Origin: Sphingomonas montanisoli
Lineage (GTDB): Bacteria; Pseudomonadota; Alphaproteobacteria; Sphingomonadales; Sphingomonadaceae
NCBI RefSeq assembly: GCF_008274695.1
Contig: NZ_VTOU01000002.1
Span: 124,001 to 188,000 of the forward strand
Reading direction: 5' to 3'
DNA length: 64,000 nucleotides
The translations under genes and the position numbers were made by a program. Positions 11,947 to 19,262 of this stretch are shown one piece after another (position 1 is the stretch's first letter; every line of letters starts with the position of its first letter). Under the pieces are notes generated by a model, which ran no database searches, was not told the origin of the DNA, and saw nothing but the letters and a program-made list of their open reading frames with translations.

Positions 11947-12075
11947 TCCTCCCCCGCCAGGGGGAGGTGGCGCCGAAGGCGACGGAGGGGGAGGGGGAGG
12001 GCGGCGACTAACTCCTGCTCATCGCATCCTCCCCCTCCGTCAGCTGCGCTGACACCTCCCTCTGGCGGGGGAGGA
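11947..12075. repeat. Inverted pair of type A double-hairpin repeats
   Basis: Two units face each other: 11947-11995 on the plus strand with inner hairpin CGCC-GAA-GGCG, and 12027-12075 on the minus strand with inner hairpin GTCAGC-GCA-GCTGAC. About 30 nt separate them and there is no gene between. One outer stem has a C-to-T change that would still pair as G-U in RNA. The arrangement is that of a DUF559 cassette without the gene. Confidence 0.88.
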
Positions 12076-12163
12076 TTCATGATATTTAAGCGTGCTATAA
12101 TTTTGTCTCTCCCGTTCGCAGGTGAATCCGGGCAAAGTCATCGCGACAAATAGCAGGAGAGCG

Positions 12164-12889
12164 ATGATGGCGGAGCGGGTGGTGCTGGTGACCGGCGGAA
12201 ATGTCGGGATCGGCTATGAAGTGGTCCGCGCGCTGGCCAAGGCAGGGCATGTCGTGTGGCTGGCGAGCCGCGACCCGGCCAAGGGCGAGAAGGCTGCAGC
12301 CGAACTGGCGGGTGAGGGCGATATCCGTCCGGTTCGGATCGATGTGACCGACGAGGCGAGCATGGTCGCGGCGGTGGCGGCGATCGAGGCGGCGCACGGC
12401 AAGCTCGACATATTGATCAACAATGCGGGCGCGACCTTCGGCGGCGGCGCGGCGCATGTCGCCGATCTCGATGCGCTGCGCGCGGCGATCGAGAATAATG
12501 CGATCGGGCCGCTGCGCCTGTCGCAGCTCGCGCTGCCGCTGCTGCGCAAGGGCGACAAGCCGCAGATCATCAACGTGGGCAGCGGATCGGGCAGTCTCCA
12601 CTGGCTGGGCAACACCCCGCCGGCCTTCGCGGGACGGGTGCCGCTGGGCTATGCGACGTCCAAGACGGTGATGCATTCGATCAGCGTGCAGCTTGCGCAG
12701 GCGCTGAAGGCCGATGGGATCGCGGTGAACGTGATCAGCCCGGGCTATGTCAACACCGCAGTCAGCCAGCATATGGGCACCAAGAGCCCGGCCGAAGGCG
12801 CGGAGTCGACCGTCCGCCTCGCGCTCAACCCCGCGCCGCCGACGGGCCGCTTCCTCAGCGATGTCGAAGGCGAAGAACTCGCCTGGTAG
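12164..12889 (+). CDS. SDR family NAD(P)-dependent oxidoreductase
   Basis: A 241-residue classical short-chain dehydrogenase/reductase. Visible motifs are the cofactor-binding VTGGNVGIGYEV at the N-terminus, LINNAGATFGG around residue 85, the catalytic Ser region NVGSGSGSLHW and YATSKTVMHS with the Tyr-Lys pair, and the NVISPGYVNTAVSQ loop. The paired ATGs at 12164/12167 follow AGGAGAG; the upstream in-frame GTG at 12122 is less likely. The substrate cannot be inferred from motifs or neighbours. Confidence 0.9.
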   Translation: MMAERVVLVTGGNVGIGYEVVRALAKAGHVVWLASRDPAKGEKAAAELAGEGDIRPVRIDVTDEASMVAAVAAIEAAHGKLDILINNAGATFGGGAAHVADLDALRAAIENNAIGPLRLSQLALPLLRKGDKPQIINVGSGSGSLHWLGNTPPAFAGRVPLGYATSKTVMHSISVQLAQALKADGIAVNVISPGYVNTAVSQHMGTKSPAEGAESTVRLALNPAPPTGRFLSDVEGEELAW

Positions 12890-12977
12890 AGACGGGGGCG
12901 GAACAATATCGGCCGCATGGGGGTTCGATAGCGACAACATGGGGCTTCCAGACCCCAAGGTTCGCAGGAGGCCCAAA

Positions 12978-13151
12978 ATGCTGATTCACATCATTATCGT
13001 ACTGATCATCGTCGGCGTGCTGTTGTGGCTCGTGAACAACTACATCCCGATGGACGGCAAAATCAAAAGCATCCTGAATGCCGTCGTCGTGATCGTCGTC
13101 ATCCTCTATCTGCTCCAGGCGTTCGGCCTGCTGGCGGGCGTGGGGATTTAA
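12978..13151 (+). CDS. Thivi_2564 family small membrane protein
   Basis: A 57-residue protein starting at an ATG preceded by AGGAGGCC. Almost the whole chain is hydrophobic: LIHIIIVLIIVGVLLWLVNN, a short polar IPMDGKIK turn, then ILNAVVVIVVILYLLQAFGLL, giving two membrane helices. This matches my memory of the Thivi_2564 small membrane family common in alphaproteobacteria. Role unknown. Confidence 0.85.
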   Translation: MLIHIIIVLIIVGVLLWLVNNYIPMDGKIKSILNAVVVIVVILYLLQAFGLLAGVGI

Positions 13152-13164
13152 CCCGACGCTGAAA

Positions 13165-13289
13165 TCCTCCCCCGGAGGGGGAGGTGGCAGTCCGAAGGAC
13201 TGACGGAGGGGTATTGGCCGGCAGCGATGTGCTTGCGGCGAATACCCCTCCACCGCTTTCAGCGGTCCCCCTCCCCCTCCGGGGGAGGA
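13165..13289. repeat. Inverted pair of type B double-hairpin repeats
   Basis: Outer hairpins are the self-complementary CCTCCCCCGGAGGGGGAGG at the left and its counterpart at the right. Inner hairpins are CAGTCC-GAA-GGACTG (left) and ACCGCT-GAA-AGCGGT (right, minus strand). The ~40-nt core contains TATTGGCCGGCAGCGATG and is bounded by AGGGGTA and TACCCCT. The element fills the gap between two convergent genes and ends 2 nt before the UdgX stop codon. Confidence 0.88.
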
Positions 13290-13290
13290 C

Positions 13291-14664
13291 TTAGAGGGCA
13301 GCCGCCCTCCGCAAATCCTCCACGAACCGCGCATATTCGATCTCGGCCTGATCGCGGTCGGGGAGGCGGAGGAGGTAGCTGGGGTGGACGGTCGCGCGCG
13401 CCGTCGCGCCGTCGCCGACGTCCAGCACGCGATCGCGGATCGAGACGAGGCTCTGCGCCTTGCCGGTCAGCGAATGGACCGCGGTGGTGCCGAGCAGGAT
13501 GATCCGCTTCGGCCGCACGATCCGGCGTTCCTGATCGATCCACCAGCGGCACGCCTTCACCTCGCCCGCATGGGGCCGGGCGTGGATGCGGCGCTTGCCG
13601 CGCTGTTCATATTTGAAATGCTTGACCGCGTTGGTGATGTAGGCGCGCGCGCGATCGACCCCGGCGTCGGCCATCGCACGATCGAACAGCTGGCCGGCGG
13701 GGCCGACAAAGGCTTTGCCGGCAAGGTCTTCCTGATCGCCGGGCTGTTCACCGACGAACATCAGATCGGCGTCGATCGGGCCTTCGCCGAACACGGTCTG
13801 CGTCGCGCATCTGTGCAAGGGGCAGCGGGTGCAGTGTGACGCTTCCTCACGCAGTTTTTCCCACGCCGTCGCGCCGTTACCGCGCGGGGCGGTATGTTCG
13901 ACCATCGCGATCTCGCGGGCGCGGGCACCGGCGATCAGGCCGGGGATCAAGGCGGTTTCGGGCATATTGGCCCAGTAGCGGCGCGGCATCTCCTTCACCA
14001 TCATGTCGACCTTCAGCCGCGCGGGATTGAAGATCGAGGCGTAATAACCCTTCCACAATGCCTCGACCGGATCGTCGCCAGGCGCGTCGGCGCGGGTGGC
14101 GCCGGGGCTTTCGGTGAGGGTTTCGCCGTCCCAGTGGATCGAAAGGTCCGGGGTCAGGATCGACCAGCGCATCGTCGCGAAGCGGCGCAGGAAGAAGCCG
14201 GCATTGGCGCGGACGATGTGGAAGTCGGGCTCGAAGAAGGCGACGAAGCGCTCGCCCTCCCCATCCTCCACCTCGCGGAAGCGGACGAAGGCGCGCATCT
14301 TGTGGATATCGCGCCGCACCTCCTTGGCGAGCAGATCGAGCCGGCGGCGCAGCGGATCGGATTCGTCGTCGATCATCGCCGGATCATCCTTCAGCCGGCA
14401 CAGCATCGTGTAGAGCAAGGCGAAGCGTTCGGGATCGCGGTGCAGGATCACGCTCTGCGCGAGATCGACGAAGCGGCGGGGGACGGCGAAGGCGGGGGTG
14501 GACGGAGAGGGGAACGGGGTGGCGGTGTCCCCGAACAGGTCGCCGCCCTCGCCTTCGACCCGCCAGACGATGTCGACGGGCGCGACATCGGCGAGCGCCA
14601 ACGCGCGGGCGGCGTCGCGCCAGGCGTCGATGTCGTCGGGCCGGGGGAGGAGGATGCTATGCAT
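13291..14664 (-). CDS. udgX: UdgX family uracil-DNA glycosylase fused to DUF4130 domain
   Basis: A 457-residue protein of the UdgX group (TIGR03914 layout). Residues about 1-240 form the DUF4130 helper domain (ALLYTMLCRLKDDP, DIHKMRAFVRFREVE, FEPDFHIVRANAGFFLRRF). The C-terminal half is a family 4-like uracil-DNA glycosylase with iron-sulfur cysteines (HCTRCPLHRCATQTV), FVGEQPGDQEDLAGKAFVGP, and the UdgX-specific loop KRRIHARP with His361, the residue that forms a covalent bond to uracil-excised DNA in characterised UdgX. TATVHPSYLLRLPD-like sequence ends the active site. Its partner radical SAM gene lies upstream on the same strand, separated by a repeat pair. Confidence 0.93.
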   Translation of the reverse strand: MHSILLPRPDDIDAWRDAARALALADVAPVDIVWRVEGEGGDLFGDTATPFPSPSTPAFAVPRRFVDLAQSVILHRDPERFALLYTMLCRLKDDPAMIDDESDPLRRRLDLLAKEVRRDIHKMRAFVRFREVEDGEGERFVAFFEPDFHIVRANAGFFLRRFATMRWSILTPDLSIHWDGETLTESPGATRADAPGDDPVEALWKGYYASIFNPARLKVDMMVKEMPRRYWANMPETALIPGLIAGARAREIAMVEHTAPRGNGATAWEKLREEASHCTRCPLHRCATQTVFGEGPIDADLMFVGEQPGDQEDLAGKAFVGPAGQLFDRAMADAGVDRARAYITNAVKHFKYEQRGKRRIHARPHAGEVKACRWWIDQERRIVRPKRIILLGTTAVHSLTGKAQSLVSIRDRVLDVGDGATARATVHPSYLLRLPDRDQAEIEYARFVEDLRRAAAL

Positions 14665-14695
14665 TCGAACGTAACCTGCGATGATTCCTTCTTAG

Positions 14696-14817
14696 TCCTC
14701 CCCTGGAAGGGAAGGGGGACCGGCGCAGCCGGTGGAGGGGTAGCTACCCGCAAGGGCATTGCTGCCGGCCAATACCCCTCCACCGCTTCGCGGTCCCCCT
14801 CCCCCTCCGGGGGAGGA
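14696..14817. repeat. Inverted pair of type B double-hairpin repeats inside the udgX operon
   Basis: Left unit has inner hairpin ACCGGC-GCA-GCCGGT and a partly decayed outer stem (CCTCCCCTGGAAGGGAAGGGG); right unit has ACCGC-GAA-GCGGT on the minus strand and an intact outer CCTCCCCCTCCGGGGGAGG. The core carries the conserved TTGCTGCCGGCCAATACCCCT. It occupies most of the 155-nt gap between the radical SAM and UdgX genes and ends 2 nt before the radical SAM stop codon. Confidence 0.88.
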
Positions 14818-14819
14818 TT

Positions 14820-16061
14820 CTAAGCGGCGAACAGCTCCAGTTGCTCGCGCTTGATGCGGGGCTTGAGGTCGAGGCGGTCGATCAGGGCGGTGGGGCGCCA
14901 GTCGGACGCGACGATGAAGGGGCGGATCTTGGCGATCGAGACCGTCAGTCGCCCGACATCGGCGAGGCTGAGACGCCGCCATTTGCGCGAGACGAGGATC
15001 GCGTCGACCGCCTTCACGCCGAGGCCGGGAACACGCAGCAGCGCCTCGCGTGGCGCGCGGTTGACGTCGAGGGGGAAGGCGTCGCGATATTTGAGCGCCC
15101 AGGCGAGCTTGGGGTCGATATCGAGCGGGAGCATGCCGGCATCGTCGGTCGCGGCGGCGACCTCGGCAGGCTTGTAGCCGTAGAAGCGCATCAGCCAGTC
15201 CGACTGATAAAGCCGATGCTCGCGCATCAAGGGCGGACGGCTGAGCGGCAGGACGGCCGAGGCATCGGGGATCGGGCTGAACGCCGAATAATAGACCCGG
15301 CGCAGCGCATAGCGATCGTAGAGCGTGGCGGCGGTGCGGACGATGTCGCTGTCATTCGCGGCATCGGCGCCGACGATCATCTGGGTCGATTGGCCAGCGG
15401 GAGCGAAGGCGGGGGCGGAGCGATAGCGCTTCTTCGCGTCATGCCCGTCCTCGATCGCGGCCTTCATGCCCCCCATTGCGGCGCGGATTCCCGCCGCGGA
15501 CTTTTCGGGGGCGAGGCGGGCGAGGCCGGGGTCGGTCGGCAGCTCGACATTGATCGACAGGCGATCGGCGTGGCGGCCTGCGGCGTCGATCAAGCCGGGA
15601 TCGGCATCGGGGATCGTCTTGAGGTGGATATAACCGCGGAACTGGTGATCCTCGCGCAGCGACCGGGCGACCTCGACCATCTGCTCCATCGTATAGTCGG
15701 ACGAGCGGATGATGCCCGAGGAGAGGAACAGCCCCTCGATATAATTGCGGCGATAGAAAGCGAGGGTGAGATCGACCACCTCCCTGGCGGTGAAGCGCGC
15801 GCGGCGGACGTTCGAACTCTTGCGGTTGATGCAATAGTGGCAGTCGAAGATGCAGCTGTTGGTCAGCAGGATCTTGAGCAGCGAGATGCAGCGGCCGTCG
15901 GGGGCGTAGGCATGGCAGATGCCCATGCCCTCGGTCGATCCGATCCCCTTGGCCTTCCCCGCCGACTCGCGCTTCGACGTGCCTGACGAGGCGCAGGACG
16001 CGTCATATTTCGCAGCATCCGCGAGAATCTCGAGCTTCTGTCGGGTGTCGAGCTGGGCCAT
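14820..16061 (-). CDS. Putative DNA modification/repair radical SAM protein (TIGR03916)
   Basis: A 413-residue radical SAM enzyme that in many bacteria accompanies UdgX/DUF4130 proteins. The cluster motif is CIFDCHYC with Cys70, Cys74 and Cys77, preceded by GRCISLLKILLTN. Around residue 340 a helix-hairpin-helix-like stretch (LLRVPGLGVKAVDAILVSR) suggests DNA binding, fitting a repair role. The start at 16061 gives MAQLDTRQKLEILADAAKYD, the usual N-terminus of this group. An SOS box lies 4-18 nt before the start codon, so LexA should repress the gene until DNA damage. The reaction is not known. Confidence 0.93.
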   Translation of the reverse strand: MAQLDTRQKLEILADAAKYDASCASSGTSKRESAGKAKGIGSTEGMGICHAYAPDGRCISLLKILLTNSCIFDCHYCINRKSSNVRRARFTAREVVDLTLAFYRRNYIEGLFLSSGIIRSSDYTMEQMVEVARSLREDHQFRGYIHLKTIPDADPGLIDAAGRHADRLSINVELPTDPGLARLAPEKSAAGIRAAMGGMKAAIEDGHDAKKRYRSAPAFAPAGQSTQMIVGADAANDSDIVRTAATLYDRYALRRVYYSAFSPIPDASAVLPLSRPPLMREHRLYQSDWLMRFYGYKPAEVAAATDDAGMLPLDIDPKLAWALKYRDAFPLDVNRAPREALLRVPGLGVKAVDAILVSRKWRRLSLADVGRLTVSIAKIRPFIVASDWRPTALIDRLDLKPRIKREQLELFAA

Positions 16062-16064
16062 GTT

Positions 16065-16079
16065 GTTCTAGATATGTTC
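16065..16079 (-). promoter_or_regulatory. LexA (SOS) box of alphaproteobacterial type
   Basis: The plus strand reads GTTC-TAGATAT-GTTC, an exact GTTC-N7-GTTC direct repeat (GAAC-N7-GAAC on the coding strand), the established LexA operator of alphaproteobacteria. It is 4 nt upstream of the ATG of the radical SAM gene. The second half overlaps a perfect GTTCTAGAAC palindrome at 16076-16085. Confidence 0.85.
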
Positions 16080-16110
16080 TAGAACAGGGTGTGGCAATGA
16101 TCCAGATCAA

Positions 16111-16132
16111 TCCTCCCCCTTGCGGCGGAGGA
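16111..16132. repeat. Remnant of double-hairpin repeat
   Basis: TCCTCCCCC then TTGCGGCGGAGGA: the outer ends of the repeat family with the middle missing. It lies 5 nt before the stop of the CHAT gene, the same position relative to a stop codon as the complete copies. Confidence 0.6.
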
Positions 16133-16136
16133 TCAA

Positions 16137-19100
16137 TTAGCGGCGGCTCGCGGTGGCGGGAGCGCCGCCGGTGGAGGTGACCTGCTGGGCGGGCTGTTCG
16201 TTGGCCGGGAGCATCGGCCGCTCGCCGTCGCCGACGATCGCGAAGGCGGACCAGTAATAGGGATGCGAAGTGTTCGCATCGTCCATCAGGCCGATCTGCG
16301 CCTCGCGCAGCGCGGCGGCGATCGCGGTGCCCGGGGGTGCGGTGAACAGGCCCGAAATGAGCCGCTTGGTGGCATCATAATCGTCCGGCACCGGCCAGTG
16401 GCTGGCGATCACGGTGCGCGCGCCGGCGCCCACGAAGGCGCGGACGAGGCCGTCGAGCGCGAAGTTGCCGCCCGTCGTCACGCCCGCCTCGCGGGTCGCG
16501 CCCACCGTCGCCATGCCGGCCGTGTCGCAGGCCGAGAGGACGACGACGTCGGCGTCGAGCTTGAGGTCGAAGATTTCCTTGAAGCTCAGCAGGCCATCCG
16601 ACGTGCCGCCGCCGAACGAGGTCAGCAGCGCCGGCCGCGCGGGGCAGCTCGGCTTGGGCGCGGTGACGAGGCCGTGGGTCGCGAAGTGGATGACGCGGAA
16701 GTCGTTGAGGTCGGACTTCCCCTCGATCGCCGTATCGCTGAACTGGCCGTCGGTGATCAGCGCCGATTTGTCGGTGCCGATGATGTTGGCGGCCAGATAC
16801 AGCTCGGACGAGCTGATCGGGTTGTTCCAATTGTCGACCGGCCAGGCGCAATCGTCGTTGAGCGCGGGCGGGGGCACGAAGAAGGGATTGTCGCCCGGCT
16901 TCGCATTCTCGCCCAGGCCGAGATAGGCCATCTTCGCGCGGCTTGCCGAGGTGGTGCGGCCGTCCGCGAAGCTGCGCGGCGACACCACGGTCGACACGTC
17001 ATGATCGCGCCCGAGCCAGGCGATGCCGCGGAAATCATATTCGTCGGCATTCCTGGCCTTCAGCCGCGCCGTATAGGCATCGACCCCGGCCTGCTCCGAC
17101 GGGAGCAGATTGGCCGGCAGCTGCAGCAGCGGGCCATCGGGTTCGTAGATGAAGTTCTTGGCCGCATGGACCTGCGCGTCGACCGGGCCGAGCAGCGCCA
17201 GATAGAGGCGGCGCGCGAGGCGGATGTCGAACGGATAGGTCGCCATCTGGCCGTTTTCGATCTTCACGACCGAATCGCGGATCTTGGCGACCGCATCGTC
17301 GAGCTGCTTGGTCGTCGCGGGGATGCGATAGGCGCGGGCCTCATCGGGCGTGACGAACATGCCGTACACATCCTGCTGGACCATCGTGACCTTGAAATAG
17401 GCCTCGGACGGACGCAGCGACTTCTGCAGCTCGGCGACCGACATGGTTTCGGGCGCGAGCACGCGGTAGCGCGGATATTTGTTGAGCTGCGACTGGAGCG
17501 CGGTCTGATCGCGCTCAGAGCGGGCGAGCCGCTTCTGCGCGGCGAGCAGCACATCCTTCTCGTCCGGATTCGGAGTCGAGGTCATCCGCGCGATCTCGCC
17601 CGTGGTGCGGGCGATCTCGCGGGTGAGCGCGACCGTCTGGCGGAAGAGGCTGGCGGCCTCGTCATCGCCACCCGAAAGCTCGCGGGCGAGCAGCGCCTGG
17701 GTCTGCGCGATACCGGGGCGGAGCATGACCTGGCTTGCCTGGAACATCGCGTCGACCGCGGTCGGATCGCTGGGTGCCCGCTGGGCGAGCAGCGCGAAAT
17801 AGGGGCTGAGCAGGTTGCGGGTCGAGGTGAGGGCGCCGGGGACGTTCTGCCCTTCCTTCACCACCTCGGCGAACATCGTCATCGCGCGATCGCCCTGGCC
17901 GTGGCGGGCGAGAAAGCCCGCGAAGCGCGCCTTGGCGGCGAGCGCGATCGCCGTCTGCGGATGGCCGATCTCGACCGTGGTCAGCGCGTCTTCGAACATG
18001 CGCTGCGCCTCGGGAATGCGGCCCTCCTTTTCGGCCATCAGCCCCTGTTCGCTCTGGATGCTCGATCGCAGCCAGCCGGTGGAGTTGAGCTTGCCCTCGC
18101 GGACCGAGCCCATTGCAGCGATCGAATCGTCGAACTTGGCGCGCGCCTTGGGGAAATCGTTCTTGATGCGATAGGCGACGCCCTGCAGCTGGAGCGCCTG
18201 CGCATCGAGGATCGCGGCGCGTTCGAACGGCTGGAGCGAGGCGTCGACCGATCCGCCCATCTGCGCGAGCGACTGATTGTCGCGGTTGATGCGATCGGCG
18301 ACCGCGGGGGTGATCGCGCCGCTGGCCAGCGCGGCGTCGGCGGTACCTACGGCCTTGACGCTGACCACGGGCTTGTCGAGCTCGGCGATCGCCTTGTCGA
18401 CCTTGCCCTCGTTAAGCTGGTGGATCGCGTAGAAGTTGCGCAGCAGGCGGCCGGTGATCGGTTCGCCCAGCGCCGCCGGGGTGGAGGCGCGCGCGAACAG
18501 TGTTTCCGCCGCGGCGAAATTCTTCTGGTTCGATTCCTGAAGCGCCTGGTTCGCCAGATATTCGGCGGTACGGGCGTTGGTTTCGGTACCCGAAGCGTCG
18601 CGTTCGACCAGTGCCTGGAAGAATTCGGCTGCTTCGGCATAGCTGCCGTCATTGTTGCGCGAATAAGCTTCGGCCAGCGCGCTTTCGCTGTCGAGCGAGC
18701 CCGCCTGGGCGCGCGCGAAGGCGGCAGGATCGCCCGCCGAGGTCGTTGCTACCTCGACATCGCCCTTGACCGGCGCATCGGCCGCGGCGGTGCGCAGCGC
18801 GAGCTTCAGCGCGCTTTCATAGCCCGCCAGACCTTCGACGACATAGGTCGTCCGCGAATCCGACCACACCCAGCTTTGATAAGCGAGGCCGCTTTCCTTT
18901 TCGACGCAGGCCGCGACCGTCGCGCCCGAAAGCCCTTCGATCTGGGCCGGGGCCGGGGCTTCGCAGGCGATGCCGGCGTCGCGGTTCTTCGCGACGCGCG
19001 CGACCGGATCGTCGATGCCTTTGCGCATCACGTTGATCTGCCCGACCGGCGTCGCCGCGTCGCGACAGACGATCGAATAGCCGCGATCGAACATGCTCTT

Positions 19101-19262
19101 CAGGTTCGGCGTCAGCGGCTTGGACTGCGCGGTGCACAGCACCCCGCCATTGCCGATGCGGAAGCTGTTGCGCAGGCTCAGGCTCGGCGCGCCCACCGAC
19201 GGCGTCGTCGCCACCAGGCCGATGGCCGCGAGCGCGGGCAGGATGCGGATCATGGTCTTCAT
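16137..19262 (-). CDS. TPR-CHAT caspase-like protease with signal peptide
   Basis: A 1041-residue protein whose C-terminal third is a CHAT domain, a caspase-like cysteine peptidase fold. The catalytic pair is visible as FATHGL with His863 and VVLSACDTAG with Cys912, followed by ARTVIASHWPVPDD. The N-terminus is a signal peptide (ILPALAAIGLVATTPSVGA), so the protein acts outside the cytoplasm. Residues about 180-560 are alpha-helical and repetitive in the manner of TPR units (QALVERDASGTETNARTAEY, QGVAYRIKNDFPKARAKFDD), and a coiled-coil-like segment lies near 570-600. It is the last gene of a three-gene operon: its ATG overlaps the stop of the giant exoprotein gene (TAATG). Its target is unknown; the exoprotein or its transporter are the obvious candidates. 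Confidence 0.92.
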   Translation of the reverse strand: MKTMIRILPALAAIGLVATTPSVGAPSLSLRNSFRIGNGGVLCTAQSKPLTPNLKSMFDRGYSIVCRDAATPVGQINVMRKGIDDPVARVAKNRDAGIACEAPAPAQIEGLSGATVAACVEKESGLAYQSWVWSDSRTTYVVEGLAGYESALKLALRTAAADAPVKGDVEVATTSAGDPAAFARAQAGSLDSESALAEAYSRNNDGSYAEAAEFFQALVERDASGTETNARTAEYLANQALQESNQKNFAAAETLFARASTPAALGEPITGRLLRNFYAIHQLNEGKVDKAIAELDKPVVSVKAVGTADAALASGAITPAVADRINRDNQSLAQMGGSVDASLQPFERAAILDAQALQLQGVAYRIKNDFPKARAKFDDSIAAMGSVREGKLNSTGWLRSSIQSEQGLMAEKEGRIPEAQRMFEDALTTVEIGHPQTAIALAAKARFAGFLARHGQGDRAMTMFAEVVKEGQNVPGALTSTRNLLSPYFALLAQRAPSDPTAVDAMFQASQVMLRPGIAQTQALLARELSGGDDEAASLFRQTVALTREIARTTGEIARMTSTPNPDEKDVLLAAQKRLARSERDQTALQSQLNKYPRYRVLAPETMSVAELQKSLRPSEAYFKVTMVQQDVYGMFVTPDEARAYRIPATTKQLDDAVAKIRDSVVKIENGQMATYPFDIRLARRLYLALLGPVDAQVHAAKNFIYEPDGPLLQLPANLLPSEQAGVDAYTARLKARNADEYDFRGIAWLGRDHDVSTVVSPRSFADGRTTSASRAKMAYLGLGENAKPGDNPFFVPPPALNDDCAWPVDNWNNPISSSELYLAANIIGTDKSALITDGQFSDTAIEGKSDLNDFRVIHFATHGLVTAPKPSCPARPALLTSFGGGTSDGLLSFKEIFDLKLDADVVVLSACDTAGMATVGATREAGVTTGGNFALDGLVRAFVGAGARTVIASHWPVPDDYDATKRLISGLFTAPPGTAIAAALREAQIGLMDDANTSHPYYWSAFAIVGDGERPMLPANEQPAQQVTSTGGAPATASRR

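Noticed and set aside
16137-19262. CHAT protein as part of a CRISPR type III-E or gasdermin defence system
   Set aside because: No Cas, guide array or gasdermin-like gene is nearby, and the export signal and TPS coupling point to an envelope role.
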